Shown here: positions 9,531 through 17,200 of the stretch, one piece after another
Numbering within the stretch: the first letter of the stretch is position 1
Layout of the letters: the number at the start of each line of letters is the position of its first letter
Origin: Pseudoflavonifractor sp. 524-17
GTDB lineage: Bacteria; Bacillota; Clostridia; Oscillospirales; Oscillospiraceae
Length of the DNA stretch: 64,000 nt
Direction: 5' to 3'
Assembly (NCBI RefSeq): GCF_009935845.1
Contig: NZ_QWEK01000015.1
Location: forward strand, 49,539-113,538
Program-made: the position numbers and the translations under genes
The notes under the pieces: generated by a model
What the model was told of the DNA's origin: nothing
What the model saw: the letters and a program-made list of their open reading frames with translations, nothing else
The model's database searches: none

Positions 9531-10253
9531 TCATTTTTCCTCCTTCACAATGGTTCCGATTTTCTCTCCCTGGAGAACCCGGATAATGTTATGGGGATCT
9601 TTCAGCGCAAACAGGATCACAGGGATCTTATTGTCCATGGACAGGCTGGTGGCGGTGGAGTCCATCACCTGGAGGTGCTGAGCCAGTATATCGTCGTAGG
9701 TAATGGTATCGTATTTCACTGCGTTGGGGTCCTTGCGGGGATCGGCGCTGTATACGCCGTCAATGTTTTTGGCCAACAGAATCACATCGGCGTCAATCTC
9801 CGCAGCCCGGAGCACCGCCGCCGTATCCGTGGAGAAGAAGGGGTTGCCGGTGCCGCAGCCGAAGATCACCACTCTCCCCTTCTCCAGATGACGAATGGCC
9901 TTGGAACGGATATATGGCTCGGCAAAGGCGCGCATCTCAACGGCGGTCTCTACCCGAACTTCCGCCCCAAGCTGCTCCAGCACGTCCGCCAGGGCAAGGG
10001 CATTCAGCGTGGTGGCCAGCATTCCCATGTGGTCGGCGCGGGAGCGGTCCATCCGGCCGCCGCCGTCCTTGACGCCCCGCCAGAAATTGCCCCCGCCTAC
10101 AACGATTCCCACCTGGACGCCCATCTCAATGCACTCTTTAATCACTTGGCACACCTGCCTGATGACGCCGAAATCCAAGCCGCGGGTGGCCTCGCCCGCC
10201 AGTGCCTCACCGCTGATTTTTAAAAGTATGCGCTTATACTGCGGCTTACTCAT
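9531..10253 (-). CDS. pyrH: UMP kinase
   Basis: Phosphorylates UMP to UDP; hexameric amino-acid-kinase fold. 240 residues. [15 protein letters not shown] is the N-terminal phosphate loop, GGGNFWRG the glycine-rich segment, and [17 protein letters not shown] and [16 protein letters not shown] are family signatures. Start is the ATG at 10253 behind AAGGGGG at 8 bases; a GTG six codons upstream overlaps that site. First gene of the pyrH-frr-uppS-cdsA-dxr-rseP-ispG-polC run. In most Firmicutes tsf is directly upstream, but here a divergent permease intervenes. Confidence 0.98.
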   Translation of the reverse strand: MSKPQYKRILLKISGEALAGEATRGLDFGVIRQVCQVIKECIEMGVQVGIVVGGGNFWRGVKDGGGRMDRSRADHMGMLATTLNALALADVLEQLGAEVRVETAVEMRAFAEPYIRSKAIRHLEKGRVVIFGCGTGNPFFSTDTAAVLRAAEIDADVILLAKNIDGVYSADPRKDPNAVKYDTITYDDILAQHLQVMDSTATSLSMDNKIPVILFALKDPHNIIRVLQGEKIGTIVKEEK

Positions 10254-10647
10254 ATCGTCAACCCCCTTCACGTGGTATGTCTCAATGTTTTCCAGTGTAT
10301 ACCAGGCACACTGGTCCAGTCTTTTGTTATTTTAACTTATTTTTTCCGTTTTGCATAGGCCCCCAACTGAAATTTTTACAATTTATTCTCAATGGGAATT
10401 ATTCAAAACCATCGTGCTGTTCTGCCGTTTTTATTGGCGCCGCTCCATTTCTCCGGTCAAAATCTCCAACCAGGTGGTTTTTAATTTGTATATAAGGACT
10501 ATTTTTCGTCATTTTCCTCCTTTGTCTTGTATTTTACTGACCAATCAGTATAATATTCTTAGTGGTCATATGATGTATTTGTGATATATCACCCCAACAC
10601 ATCGAACCGTCTCCGCCAGCGGCGGAAGGAAAGGAGATCTTTATTCT
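10254..10647. other. divergent intergenic region between pyrH and the nucleobase permease
   Basis: 394 bases without a gene. It carries the permease promoter (see 10527-10554) and a small hairpin TCCGCC-agc-GGCGGA at 10612-10626 just before the permease ribosome-binding site. Near pyrH an inverted repeat CCAGTGT/ACACTGG with a 9-base centre lies at 10292-10314 and includes a TATACA that could be the pyrH -10 element; no convincing -35 was found. I searched by eye for a purine riboswitch and for paired PurR boxes and saw neither. Confidence 0.5.
10527..10554 (+). promoter_or_regulatory. vegetative promoter for the nucleobase permease
   Basis: TTGTAT at 10527-10532, a 16-base spacer and a perfect TATAAT at 10549-10554. 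This would give a 5' leader of about 85 bases before the ATG at 10648. Only sequence match supports it. Confidence 0.6.
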
Positions 10648-11997
10648 ATGGCTATGGTTTATCGTATTAATGACAAGCCGCCGATTCAAAAAGCAATTCC
10701 TTTGGCGTTACAGCATGTCCTTGTCGCCTTTACCGGCACCTTGGCCGGCAGTCTGCTTCTGGCCAGCGGCGCTAAGCTGGACGCCCAAGATACTGCCCTG
10801 CTCATCCAATGCAGTATGTTCATCAGCTGTATCGCCAGCCTGATTCAGTCCTTGGGCCTGTGGAAGCTGCCCATTGGCTCCAAACTGCCTATTGTTACCT
10901 CTGGCAGCTACACCCTTATCTCCCCCATGGTCGCCATGGCGTGCAATCCTGACATCGGACTTTCCGGAACCTTTGGCGCCGCACTAGCCGGAAGTGTGGT
11001 CCTGTTTATTTTCGGCCCTCTGGCCATCACTTACCTGCACAAATACTTTACCCCCGTGGTCACTGGCAGCGTAGTGCTGGCGGTAGGTATGTGCCTGATG
11101 GGCAGCGGCTTTGGAAACGCGGTAAACTACAACCCCAGCGGCCCAGACGTGTTCAAGTTTTTCGCCATCGCCTGCTTCACCTTTATTCTGGCCACCGTTC
11201 TGGACAACTTCGCCAAGGGATTCCTTCAATCACTGTCCATTCTCATCTCCATTATTGTGGGCTTCCTTCTGTGTATTGTTCTGGGCATGGTAGACTTTTC
11301 CGCGGTGAACGAGGCCCACGTACTCGCCTTCCCCACCCCGGTAAAATTCGGGCTCAGCTTTCAGGCCGGCCCTATTCTCACCATCTGCGCTGTCCACATC
11401 GCCACAGTGATGGAGAATGTAGGCGACACCCCAGGAATTGTTAATAATGCCGAGGGGCGTCTGCCCACCAAGGCGGAACTGGTTCGCACCCTGCGGGGCG
11501 ACGGCTTGGGCAGTATCGTGGCCTCCCTGTTCAACGGCCTGCCTGTGGTCTCTGCCAGTCCGAATGCCGGCGTCATCGCCATGACCGGCGTGGCCAGCCG
11601 CTATGTCACCGCGCTGGGTGCGCTGATCCTCGGTCTGCTGTCCTTCTTCCCAAAGTTTTCTCAAGTACTGGCCGCAATTCCCAACCCCGTTTTGGGCGGT
11701 ATTCTGCTGGTCACCTTTGGCAGCATCGCCTCGACTGGCATCCGCGTTATCAGTATGGGCAGCCTGACGAAGCGTAACATCACTATTCTGGCAGTCTCTT
11801 TGGTAGTGGGCATCGGCGGCGGTTATGCGGGGGACTACCTCTCCTTCCTCCCCACTACGATTCTTACCCTGTTCACCGGCATCTCCGGCACGGCGCTCAC
11901 CGCCCTGCTGCTCAATATTGTCCTTCCCAAAACCGAGGAAGACAGAAAGTACATTGAGGAATTTTCCAAGACGCTTACCTCCGCTGCTCAAAAGTAA
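10648..11997 (+). CDS. NCS2-family uracil/xanthine permease
   Basis: 449-residue nucleobase:cation symporter with about 12-14 hydrophobic segments. The N-terminal LALQHVLVAFTGTLAGSLL and the QHB-type motif near the start, the ATVMENVGDTPG segment with the conserved Glu in the middle, and the SNAG-like ASPNAGVIAMTGVASRYV mark the family. Xanthine or uracil are both possible substrates; sequence alone does not decide. Start ATG follows AAGGAG by 11 bases. It stands alone on the plus strand between tsf and pyrH, a break in a normally contiguous cluster, and ends at its own terminator. Confidence 0.92.
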   Translation: MAMVYRINDKPPIQKAIPLALQHVLVAFTGTLAGSLLLASGAKLDAQDTALLIQCSMFISCIASLIQSLGLWKLPIGSKLPIVTSGSYTLISPMVAMACNPDIGLSGTFGAALAGSVVLFIFGPLAITYLHKYFTPVVTGSVVLAVGMCLMGSGFGNAVNYNPSGPDVFKFFAIACFTFILATVLDNFAKGFLQSLSILISIIVGFLLCIVLGMVDFSAVNEAHVLAFPTPVKFGLSFQAGPILTICAVHIATVMENVGDTPGIVNNAEGRLPTKAELVRTLRGDGLGSIVASLFNGLPVVSASPNAGVIAMTGVASRYVTALGALILGLLSFFPKFSQVLAAIPNPVLGGILLVTFGSIASTGIRVISMGSLTKRNITILAVSLVVGIGGGYAGDYLSFLPTTILTLFTGISGTALTALLLNIVLPKTEEDRKYIEEFSKTLTSAAQK

Positions 11998-12003
11998 ATC
12001 TAC

Positions 12004-12045
12004 AAAAAGTGTACCGGCTTTTCACAGTGCCGGCACACTTTTTCT
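12004..12045 (+). terminator. terminator of the permease gene
   Basis: AAAAAGTGT-a-CCGGC pairs with GCCGGCACACTTTTT across a 10-base loop, ending in a T run, seven bases after the permease stop codon. Confidence 0.85.
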
Positions 12046-12055
12046 TGGCATAACA

Positions 12056-12083
12056 AAACCCCCGGGTTAAGACTCGGGGGTTT
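12056..12083 (-). terminator. terminator of rpsB-tsf
   Basis: AAACCCCCG and CGGGGGTTT form a 9-base-pair stem. On the minus strand it is followed by TTTTG, just after the tsf stop, so transcripts from both sides are stopped here. Confidence 0.85.
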
Positions 12084-12094
12084 GTACTGCTATT

Positions 12095-13012
12095 TTACTT
12101 GCCCAGCTGCTTGGCAATCTCCTCAGCGAAGTTCTCCTGCTTCTTCTCAATGCCCTCGCCCTTTTCAAAGCGGATGGCATCCTTCAGAACCACAGCACCG
12201 CCCAGAGCCTTGGCAGTGTTAGCCATATACTGCTCCACAGAGACACTGCCATCTTTGACAAACTCCTGCTGGAGCAGACAGTTCTCCTTATAGAACTTGC
12301 CCAGCTTGCCGGCCACAATACCCTCCTTCACTTTGTCGGGCTTGGCAGCCATTTTGGGGTCGTTCTCCATCTGGGCCAGGAGAATCTTCTTCTCCTCGTC
12401 CAGGGTGGCCTGGCTCACCTGGCTCTTATCCAGGAAACGAGGGTTCAGCGCGGCGATCTGCATGGCCACGTCTTTGCCCATCTCATTGACCTGGTCGGCG
12501 CTCAGCTCCGTCTCCAGGTTGACCAGCACGCCGATCTTGCCGCCGGCGTGGATATAAGGCACGGAAATACCCTGGTCAAAGAAAGCAAACCGGCGAACCT
12601 TGATATTCTCGCCGATAACCAGCACCATCTCCTGCTGCTGCTCGGTGACAGTCCGGTCAGCGCCCTCGTACTTGCACGCCATCAAGGCGTCCAAATCGGC
12701 GGGCTTGTTCTTGGCCACGGTGGCGGCCACACCCTTAACAAAATCGGTAAATTTCTCATTTTTGGCCACAAAGTCGGTCTCGGCGTTGACCTCGACCACC
12801 ACGCCCATGCCGTCAATCACGGCGGCATAAGCCATACCCTCGGCGGCAATGCGGCCGGCTTTCTTCTGAGAGGCGGCCAGACCCTTCTCCCGGAGGATCT
12901 CCACAGCTTTATCCATATTGCCCTCGGCCTCGGTGAGGGCCTTCTTGCAGTCCATCATGCCGACGCCGGTCATCTCGCGCAGCTTCTGTACGTCTTTTGC
13001 GGTGATTGCCAT
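12095..13012 (-). CDS. tsf: translation elongation factor Ts
   Basis: Nucleotide exchange factor for EF-Tu. 305 residues: N-terminal UBA-like module (LREMTGVGMMDCKKALTEAE), the TDFVAKNEKF segment near residue 80 that contacts EF-Tu, and the dimerisation-type second core. Start is the ATG at 13012 nine bases behind GGAGG; the TTG three codons earlier sits within that spacing. Downstream of rpsB by 75 bases that contain a large perfect palindrome. Confidence 0.98.
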   Translation of the reverse strand: MAITAKDVQKLREMTGVGMMDCKKALTEAEGNMDKAVEILREKGLAASQKKAGRIAAEGMAYAAVIDGMGVVVEVNAETDFVAKNEKFTDFVKGVAATVAKNKPADLDALMACKYEGADRTVTEQQQEMVLVIGENIKVRRFAFFDQGISVPYIHAGGKIGVLVNLETELSADQVNEMGKDVAMQIAALNPRFLDKSQVSQATLDEEKKILLAQMENDPKMAAKPDKVKEGIVAGKLGKFYKENCLLQQEFVKDGSVSVEQYMANTAKALGGAVVLKDAIRFEKGEGIEKKQENFAEEIAKQLGK

Positions 13013-13045
13013 ATCACTCAACCTCCATAAATCATCGGTATAAAA

Positions 13046-13075
13046 GAAGCGCCCGCCCGCGCGGGCGGGCGCTTC
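13046..13075. terminator. 30-base perfect palindrome between rpsB and tsf (possible partial terminator)
   Basis: Every base of 13046-13075 pairs with its mirror (15 + 15, all G/C apart from the ends), so the RNA would form a very stable stem with little or no loop. In the direction of transcription (minus) it is followed by CTTTTA, so it could act as a leaky terminator lowering tsf relative to rpsB, or protect the rpsB mRNA 3' end. Function is inferred. Confidence 0.55.
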
Positions 13076-13087
13076 GAAACAGTTTAC

Positions 13088-13810
13088 TTACTCGGCGGCG
13101 GGAGCAGCCTCCTCAGCGGGGGCGTCCTGGCCCTGCCGGCCCTCCTGAATGGCGTTGGCCATCACGCCGGAGATCAGCTTGATGGCACGGATGGCGTCAT
13201 CGTTACCAGGGATGACGTAGTCAATCTCATCGGGGTCGCAGTTGGTATCCACAATAGCCACAATGGGGATATGCAGCTTGCGGGCCTCGTTAATGGCATT
13301 GCGCTCCTTGCGGGGGTCAACCACAAACAGGGCGCCGGGGAGCTTCTTCATCTCAGTGACGCCGCCCAGGTACTTCTCCAGCTTGGCAATTTCACCCAGA
13401 TGCTTCATAACTTCCTTCTTGGGCAGCATATCGAAGGTGCCGTCCTCCTGCATCTTCTTCAGCTGGTTCAGACGATCCACGCGGCCCCGCATGGTCTTGA
13501 AGTTGGTGAGCATACCGCCCAGCCAGCGGGCGTTGACATAGTACATGCCGCAGCGGGTTGCCTCTTCCTTGATGGCCTCCTGGGCCTGCTTCTTGGTGCC
13601 CACAAAGAGCAATGTCTGGCTATTCTCGCCCAGCTCACGGACGAAATTATAGGCCTCCTCCAGCTTCTTCACGGTCTTCTGAAGGTCGATGATATAGATG
13701 CCGTTGCGCTCGGTGTAGATGTAGGTGGCCATTTTGGGGTTCCACCGGCGGGTCTGGTGGCCGAAGTGTACGCCGGCCTCCAAAAGCTGCTTCATAGATA
13801 CGACTGCCAT
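13088..13810 (-). CDS. rpsB: 30S ribosomal protein S2
   Basis: 240 residues; signatures [20 protein letters not shown] at the N-terminus and [20 protein letters not shown] plus [20 protein letters not shown] later. The ATG at 13810 is preceded by AAAAAGGAGG. The C-terminal tail is Ala/Glu-rich ([12 protein letters not shown]). It is the promoter-proximal gene of the rpsB-tsf unit, with a consensus promoter about 110 bases upstream. Confidence 0.98.
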   Translation of the reverse strand: MAVVSMKQLLEAGVHFGHQTRRWNPKMATYIYTERNGIYIIDLQKTVKKLEEAYNFVRELGENSQTLLFVGTKKQAQEAIKEEATRCGMYYVNARWLGGMLTNFKTMRGRVDRLNQLKKMQEDGTFDMLPKKEVMKHLGEIAKLEKYLGGVTEMKKLPGALFVVDPRKERNAINEARKLHIPIVAIVDTNCDPDEIDYVIPGNDDAIRAIKLISGVMANAIQEGRQGQDAPAEEAAPAAE

Positions 13811-13875
13811 GTGATCATTTCCTCCTTTTTGTTCTTACCGCCACCGGCCTCATCTCCCCCGCCTACCTCTCAGGG

Positions 13876-13899
13876 CACCAGGCGGAGTATCCTCCGGTG
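13876..13899 (-). promoter_or_regulatory. hairpin in the rpsB 5' leader
   Basis: On the minus strand CACC-GGAG-GATA-CTCC-gcct-GGTG folds into a GGAG/CTCC stem with a four-base loop, closed by CACC/GGTG. It lies early in a leader of about 100 bases. Ribosomal-protein leaders often bind their own product; whether this one does is not known. Confidence 0.35.
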
Positions 13900-13918
13900 T
13901 GTGTAATTGTGCTTTGGT

Positions 13919-13947
13919 ATTATACAACACTCTTTTCTTTTATGCAA
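13919..13947 (-). promoter_or_regulatory. strong vegetative promoter of rpsB-tsf
   Basis: On the minus strand TTGCAT (13947-13942), a 17-base spacer and TATAAT (13924-13919), almost full consensus and in the right place for a highly expressed ribosomal operon. Confidence 0.8.
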
Positions 13948-13980
13948 GTATTATTTTCCTCTTTCTTTTTAAACTGGTTT

Positions 13981-14022
13981 CGGCCCAATCCCCCGCCTGT
14001 AGGTGGACAGGGGATCGGGCCG
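13981..14022 (-). terminator. hairpin downstream of the CotF-like genes
   Basis: CGGCCC-ATCCCC pairs with GGGGAT-CGGGCCG around a 16-base loop, immediately after the 14028 stop on the minus strand. Only a weak T-rich stretch follows (GAAACCAGTTT), so termination efficiency is uncertain. Confidence 0.6.
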
Positions 14023-14027
14023 TGCAG

Positions 14028-14282
14028 TCAGCGGGGACGCTGGTTGCTGAATTTTTGATAGGCGGTATTGATTTTGCTCTCGGGGGCCTGCTCCACCTGG
14101 TACCAGCCCTTGGACTGGGCCAGCTGGAAGAGGTCGGCCTGGGCCTGATGGCCCTGGTTGAGCATGCTGAGAAAATCCGCCCGCAGAGCGCCGTTCACAC
14201 ACTCCGACGCGAAAGTGTCATAGTTGGCGGTCATCTTCTTCTCCGCCAGAATAAAGTCCGTAATCTGTTCCTGATTGTCCAT
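14028..14282 (-). CDS. CotF-family spore coat-like protein
   Basis: 84 residues. The pattern ITDFILAEKKMTANYDTFAS, then L-R-x-F-L-x-M-L-x-x-x-H-Q-A-Q and an SKGWYQVEQAP tail, is that of Coat_F family proteins found in clostridial spores. Helical, soluble, with a single Cys. ATG behind AAAGGAG. It follows a second short relative (14300-14485) by 17 bases, so the pair is probably expressed together. Sporulation-specific control is likely but no sigma-G or sigma-K promoter was assigned. Confidence 0.8.
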   Translation of the reverse strand: MDNQEQITDFILAEKKMTANYDTFASECVNGALRADFLSMLNQGHQAQADLFQLAQSKGWYQVEQAPESKINTAYQKFSNQRPR

Positions 14283-14299
14283 GATAGTCGCTCCTTTCC

Positions 14300-14485
14300 T
14301 CAGCTCAGGTGTTTAAGCAGGCAGTCGTAGTTGTCCCTGTGGCGCTGGACACACTGCTGATAGGCACTGCGCAGGTCGCCCTCCTGGCAGTTCTCCAGTG
14401 CGGTCTGGTATTTGCAGTACAGGACCTTTTCAAAGTTGAGCTGGTCGGACAGGGCAGTCAGTTCCTTTGTGGTCAAGTGGGCCAT
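14300..14485 (-). CDS. short CotF-like protein
   Basis: 61 residues, all predicted helix: MAHLTTKELTALSDQLNFEK then KYQTALENCQEGDLRSAYQQ and HRDNYDCLLKHLS. The layout matches short Coat_F-related proteins that accompany a longer partner in Clostridia. Good Shine-Dalgarno (AAAGGAG) before the ATG. It lies between an unknown gene (14556) and the 84-residue CotF-like gene on the same strand. Confidence 0.75.
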   Translation of the reverse strand: MAHLTTKELTALSDQLNFEKVLYCKYQTALENCQEGDLRSAYQQCVQRHRDNYDCLLKHLS

Positions 14486-14555
14486 AGCCGGATTTCTCCT
14501 TTCGTCAAATCAATTGGGAGTACCGCTGGCCCTATTGTACCCGGCTCCATCCAAT

Positions 14556-15140
14556 TTATTCCCACTTGAGATATACCGGCCAGCCGTTCCGGTCCAGGGA
14601 GAAGCGAAGATAGCTGTGCCCGTGCATGGGGCGCACCTCGGCCAGACAAAACAGGGCGGGGATGGGGAACTCCTCTCCCACGCAGAAGGGCAGCGCCACC
14701 TGCATCCCGCCCTGCCCCCAGCGGATGAGAGCCCCCTGATCCCGGCGGGCCGGGACTTGCAGGACAGGGTCTGTTACATATTTTTGCCATGCAGGACACG
14801 CCTCCCATTGCGGGGGGGACGACGTCTGATCTGGATCTGGGTCTGCTTCTTCCCTCCGCGAACCGCCTGCTGGGAACGCCAGCATCGCCTCTCCTCCGAC
14901 CGGCGGCCACACCCCCTTCCGTCCCAGTTCGTCAATGGAAAAGCGCCGGTTGAGAATCAGCCGCCCATCCTCCGGCAGAAAGGTACCCAACAACAGGCGC
15001 GCCCCGCTTCGCCCTGTAAGCCATCCTTTATATAATCCCTTCCCCCTGTCCGGCAGTTCACCCCGCACTGCAGCCCAGGGCCCTTCCTCCCGGACGGTCA
15101 GGCTCCCAAGGCCCTCCGCCAGTGAAAACCGTGCCTCCAT
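14556..15140 (-). CDS. protein of unknown function
   Basis: 194 residues, not recognised. Start chosen at the ATG at 15140 (MEARFSLAEG) behind GGGAGGGG; the reading frame is open 40 codons further up but that part overlaps the promoter elements at 15213-15241. Features seen: no signal peptide, a Gly/Arg-rich first half (LYKGWLTGRSGARLLLGTFL), SIDELGRKGVWPP, a Pro/Asp-rich linker, and a C-terminal half ending DRNGWPVYLKWE. The two CotF-like genes are 70 bases downstream and may be co-transcribed, but nothing proves a sporulation role. Confidence 0.7.
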   Translation of the reverse strand: MEARFSLAEGLGSLTVREEGPWAAVRGELPDRGKGLYKGWLTGRSGARLLLGTFLPEDGRLILNRRFSIDELGRKGVWPPVGGEAMLAFPAGGSRREEADPDPDQTSSPPQWEACPAWQKYVTDPVLQVPARRDQGALIRWGQGGMQVALPFCVGEEFPIPALFCLAEVRPMHGHSYLRFSLDRNGWPVYLKWE

Positions 15141-15212
15141 CCCGCTTCCCCTCCCTGTGCTGGTTCCAAAACAAAAAAGTAACAGGTTGTGTCCTTCGGC
15201 AAAGTACGCAGA

Positions 15213-15241
15213 TTTATAAGGATAAGAACCTGTTATTGCAA
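15213..15241 (-). promoter_or_regulatory. promoter of the unknown gene at 14556-15140
   Basis: On the minus strand TTGCAA (15241-15236), 17-base spacer, TATAAA (15218-15213), about 65 bases before the chosen start codon. This supports the short start. Confidence 0.6.
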
Positions 15242-15335
15242 CACCCGCCCCTGATTCCAATCAATCTGTTTTTGTAAAATTGCCGTGGTCCTCCGTCAGC
15301 CGCTCTTTTCTAAAAGGGAATTTGAGGAACTTCTC

Positions 15336-15364
15336 TTGACAACCCAGCCGGTGTTTTGTATACT
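15336..15364 (+). promoter_or_regulatory. consensus promoter of the ABC-F leader
   Basis: TTGACA at 15336-15341, exactly 17 bases, then TATACT at 15359-15364. Transcription would start near 15371, leaving a leader of about 270 bases before the ABC-F ATG at 15642. Confidence 0.85.
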
Positions 15365-15397
15365 GAATCTACATTTTATTGAATGGGAGTTGGGAAG

Positions 15398-15409
15398 ATG
15401 CGCAAATAA
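15398..15409 (+). CDS. three-codon leader peptide MRK upstream of the ABC-F gene
   Basis: ATG CGC AAA TAA with GGGAG eight bases upstream, 27 bases after the predicted transcription start. Such minimal upstream ORFs are used as ribosome-stalling sensors ahead of several antibiotic-resistance ABC-F genes (for example in Listeria and Bacillus). A second possible short ORF of nine codons lies at 15434-15463 but lacks a good ribosome-binding site. Translation is inferred from the site alone. Confidence 0.45.
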   Translation: MRK

Positions 15410-15496
15410 CTTCTTGCTTTGGACACTTGTCACATGAAGGACGTTGTCTCCGCTTTGGGATGATTCCTGGGGCGGGTGGAGTTCTGTGTGGTCCAT

Positions 15497-15525
15497 CAGC
15501 GGGAAGCTGCGCATTTTTCCTTTTT
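15497..15525 (+). terminator. candidate attenuator in the ABC-F leader
   Basis: A short CAGC-GGGAA-GCTG hairpin followed by a tract TTTTTCCTTTTT at 15514-15525. A second hairpin pairs AAAAGGG (15538-15544) with CCCTTTT (15568-15574). Both are weak alone; in combination with the leader peptide they fit a transcription-attenuation layout. Confidence 0.4.
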
Positions 15526-15641
15526 CTGTGGTGCGGAAAAAGGGGGCCTCGCATAAGCTGCGGGACGCCCTTTTGCTGTGTCTGCGCCCCTTCCCGCGCC
15601 ATAACAGCAATCACATCATACTTGACGCGACGAGGTGAATT

Positions 15642-17132
15642 ATGTCTCTCATTCAAATCAGCGATCTGACCTTCTGCTATGACGGGAGCCACATCCCTGT
15701 GTTCTCCCATCTGGATCTCCGGCTGGACACCAGCTGGAGGCTGGGCCTGGTCGGCCGGAACGGACGGGGCAAGACCACATTGCTCCGGCTCCTGGCCGGC
15801 GGATTGACACCGGAGTCCGGCGCGGTCTCCTGTCCTGTGGCAACCTCCTCCTTCCCCTTCCCGCTCCCTGCGGGAGACTGGATGACTCTGGATGCCCTGG
15901 AACAGGCCGCGCCTGATTTAGAGGAATGGCGGCTCATCCGAGAGCTCAACCTGCTGGGAGTGGACCTTGACGTGCTGTACCGTCCCCTGCCCACCCTGTC
16001 CGGCGGAGAGCGGGTGAAAGTTCAGCTTGCCGCCCTCTTTCAGCAGCCAGACGCCTTTCTGCTTATCGACGAGCCCACAGACCACCTGGATCTGGCGGGC
16101 CGGGAGGCGGTAAGCGCCTATCTGGGCCAAAAGTCCGGCTTTCTTCTGGTCTCTCACGACCGCGCCTTTTTGGACCGTTCCACCGACCACACCTTAGCCC
16201 TTAACCGGGAGGATATCCAGCTGATCCAGGGTAATTTCTCCGTCTGGTGGATGGAAAAGAGCCGCCTGGACCGGCAGCATCAGGCCCAGCAGGAGACTTT
16301 AAAAAAGGATATCCGCCGTCTGGAGGAGGCCGCCCGCCGTACCGCAGACTGGTCCCGCCACACAGAGGCGGGAAAATATAACACCCGTAATTCCGGCCTG
16401 CGGCCGGACCGGGGCTTTGTGGGCCACAAGGCCGCCAAGCTTATGAAGCGGTCCAAATCCGTGGAGCGCCGTCAGCAGCAGGCCATTGCGGAAAAAGAGG
16501 GGCTGCTCAAAAACATCGAAACCACTCAATCCCTCTTCCTGCGTCCCCTTGCCCACCCTAAAAAGCGGCTGGTAGAGATAGACGGCTTTTCTCTCGATTA
16601 CCCCCGCCATCCGCCCTGTCCTGTGGTCTCCTTTACCCTGTTCCAGGGGGATCGCATCGCCCTTACCGGGCCCAATGGGTGCGGGAAATCCAGCTTGCTC
16701 AACTGTCTGGCCGGGGCGGAGCTCCCCCACCGGGGCACCGCCGTCCTGGCCTCTGGAACGATTTTGTCCTATGTGCCCCAGGATACCGCCTGGATGAGCG
16801 GGTCTTTTGCCCAATTCGCCCAGGAGGGCGAGGTGGATCTCACCCGCTTTCTCACCCTGCTGCGGAAGCTGGACTTTGGCAGGGCGGTCTTTGAGCAGGA
16901 CCTCTCCCAGCTCAGCCAGGGTCAGAAAAAGAAGGTGCTCCTGGCCCGCAGCATCTGTCAGCAGGCCCACCTCTACCTCTGGGACGAGGCGCTGAACTAT
17001 GTGGATGTGTTCTCCCGCATCCAGATTGAGGAACTGCTTCGGGAGACCAGCGCCTCTCTCCTCCTCGTGGAGCACGACCCCACCTTCTTGGAGGCTGTAG
17101 GCGCAGTTCCCGTTGTATTTTCTCACACCTAA
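15642..17132 (+). CDS. Lsa-like ABC-F ribosomal protection ATPase
   Basis: 496 residues, the usual length of Lsa/Vml-type ABC-F proteins, which bind the ribosomal E site and dislodge lincosamides, pleuromutilins or streptogramin A. Two ATPase domains and no membrane segments: Walker A GRNGRGKTT near residue 40, LSGGE, LLIDEPTDHLD; a charged helical linker around residues 195-300; second Walker A GPNGCGKSS, LSQGQKKKVLLARS, then YLWDEALNYVDV. The second Walker-B loop has Ala where most relatives have Pro (DEALN). Drug resistance is inferred from family; some ABC-Fs are housekeeping. The leader architecture favours a resistance role. Confidence 0.88.
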   Translation: MSLIQISDLTFCYDGSHIPVFSHLDLRLDTSWRLGLVGRNGRGKTTLLRLLAGGLTPESGAVSCPVATSSFPFPLPAGDWMTLDALEQAAPDLEEWRLIRELNLLGVDLDVLYRPLPTLSGGERVKVQLAALFQQPDAFLLIDEPTDHLDLAGREAVSAYLGQKSGFLLVSHDRAFLDRSTDHTLALNREDIQLIQGNFSVWWMEKSRLDRQHQAQQETLKKDIRRLEEAARRTADWSRHTEAGKYNTRNSGLRPDRGFVGHKAAKLMKRSKSVERRQQQAIAEKEGLLKNIETTQSLFLRPLAHPKKRLVEIDGFSLDYPRHPPCPVVSFTLFQGDRIALTGPNGCGKSSLLNCLAGAELPHRGTAVLASGTILSYVPQDTAWMSGSFAQFAQEGEVDLTRFLTLLRKLDFGRAVFEQDLSQLSQGQKKKVLLARSICQQAHLYLWDEALNYVDVFSRIQIEELLRETSASLLLVEHDPTFLEAVGAVPVVFSHT

Positions 17133-17152
17133 GAAAATAAAAAATCGGAGTG

Positions 17153-17198
17153 CCGGCGCCAGGCGTACCCACAGTGAAAGGGTCCCGCCCGGCGCCGG
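17153..17198. terminator. bidirectional terminator between ABC-F and ferritin-like genes
   Basis: CCGGCGCC (17153-17160) and GGCGCCGG (17191-17198) close a long hairpin with further internal pairing (GGCG/CGCC, ACCC/GGGT). T-rich sequence follows on both strands. It ends two bases from the ferritin-like stop codon. Confidence 0.8.
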
Positions 17199-17200
17199 TT

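Noticed and set aside
10292..10314. Inverted repeat CCAGTGT/ACACTGG before pyrH as a regulator operator.
   Set aside because: Only one copy and no known matching operator; it is mentioned in the intergenic entry but not called.
10254..10647. Possible purine riboswitch before the nucleobase permease.
   Set aside because: None of the conserved loop sequences (for example the TATGG and CTACC loops) or three-way junction is present.
14028..14485. CotF-like pair plus the unknown gene as a novel sporulation operon.
   Set aside because: No sporulation promoter could be found and the unknown gene has a vegetative-looking promoter, so a joint function is not supported.
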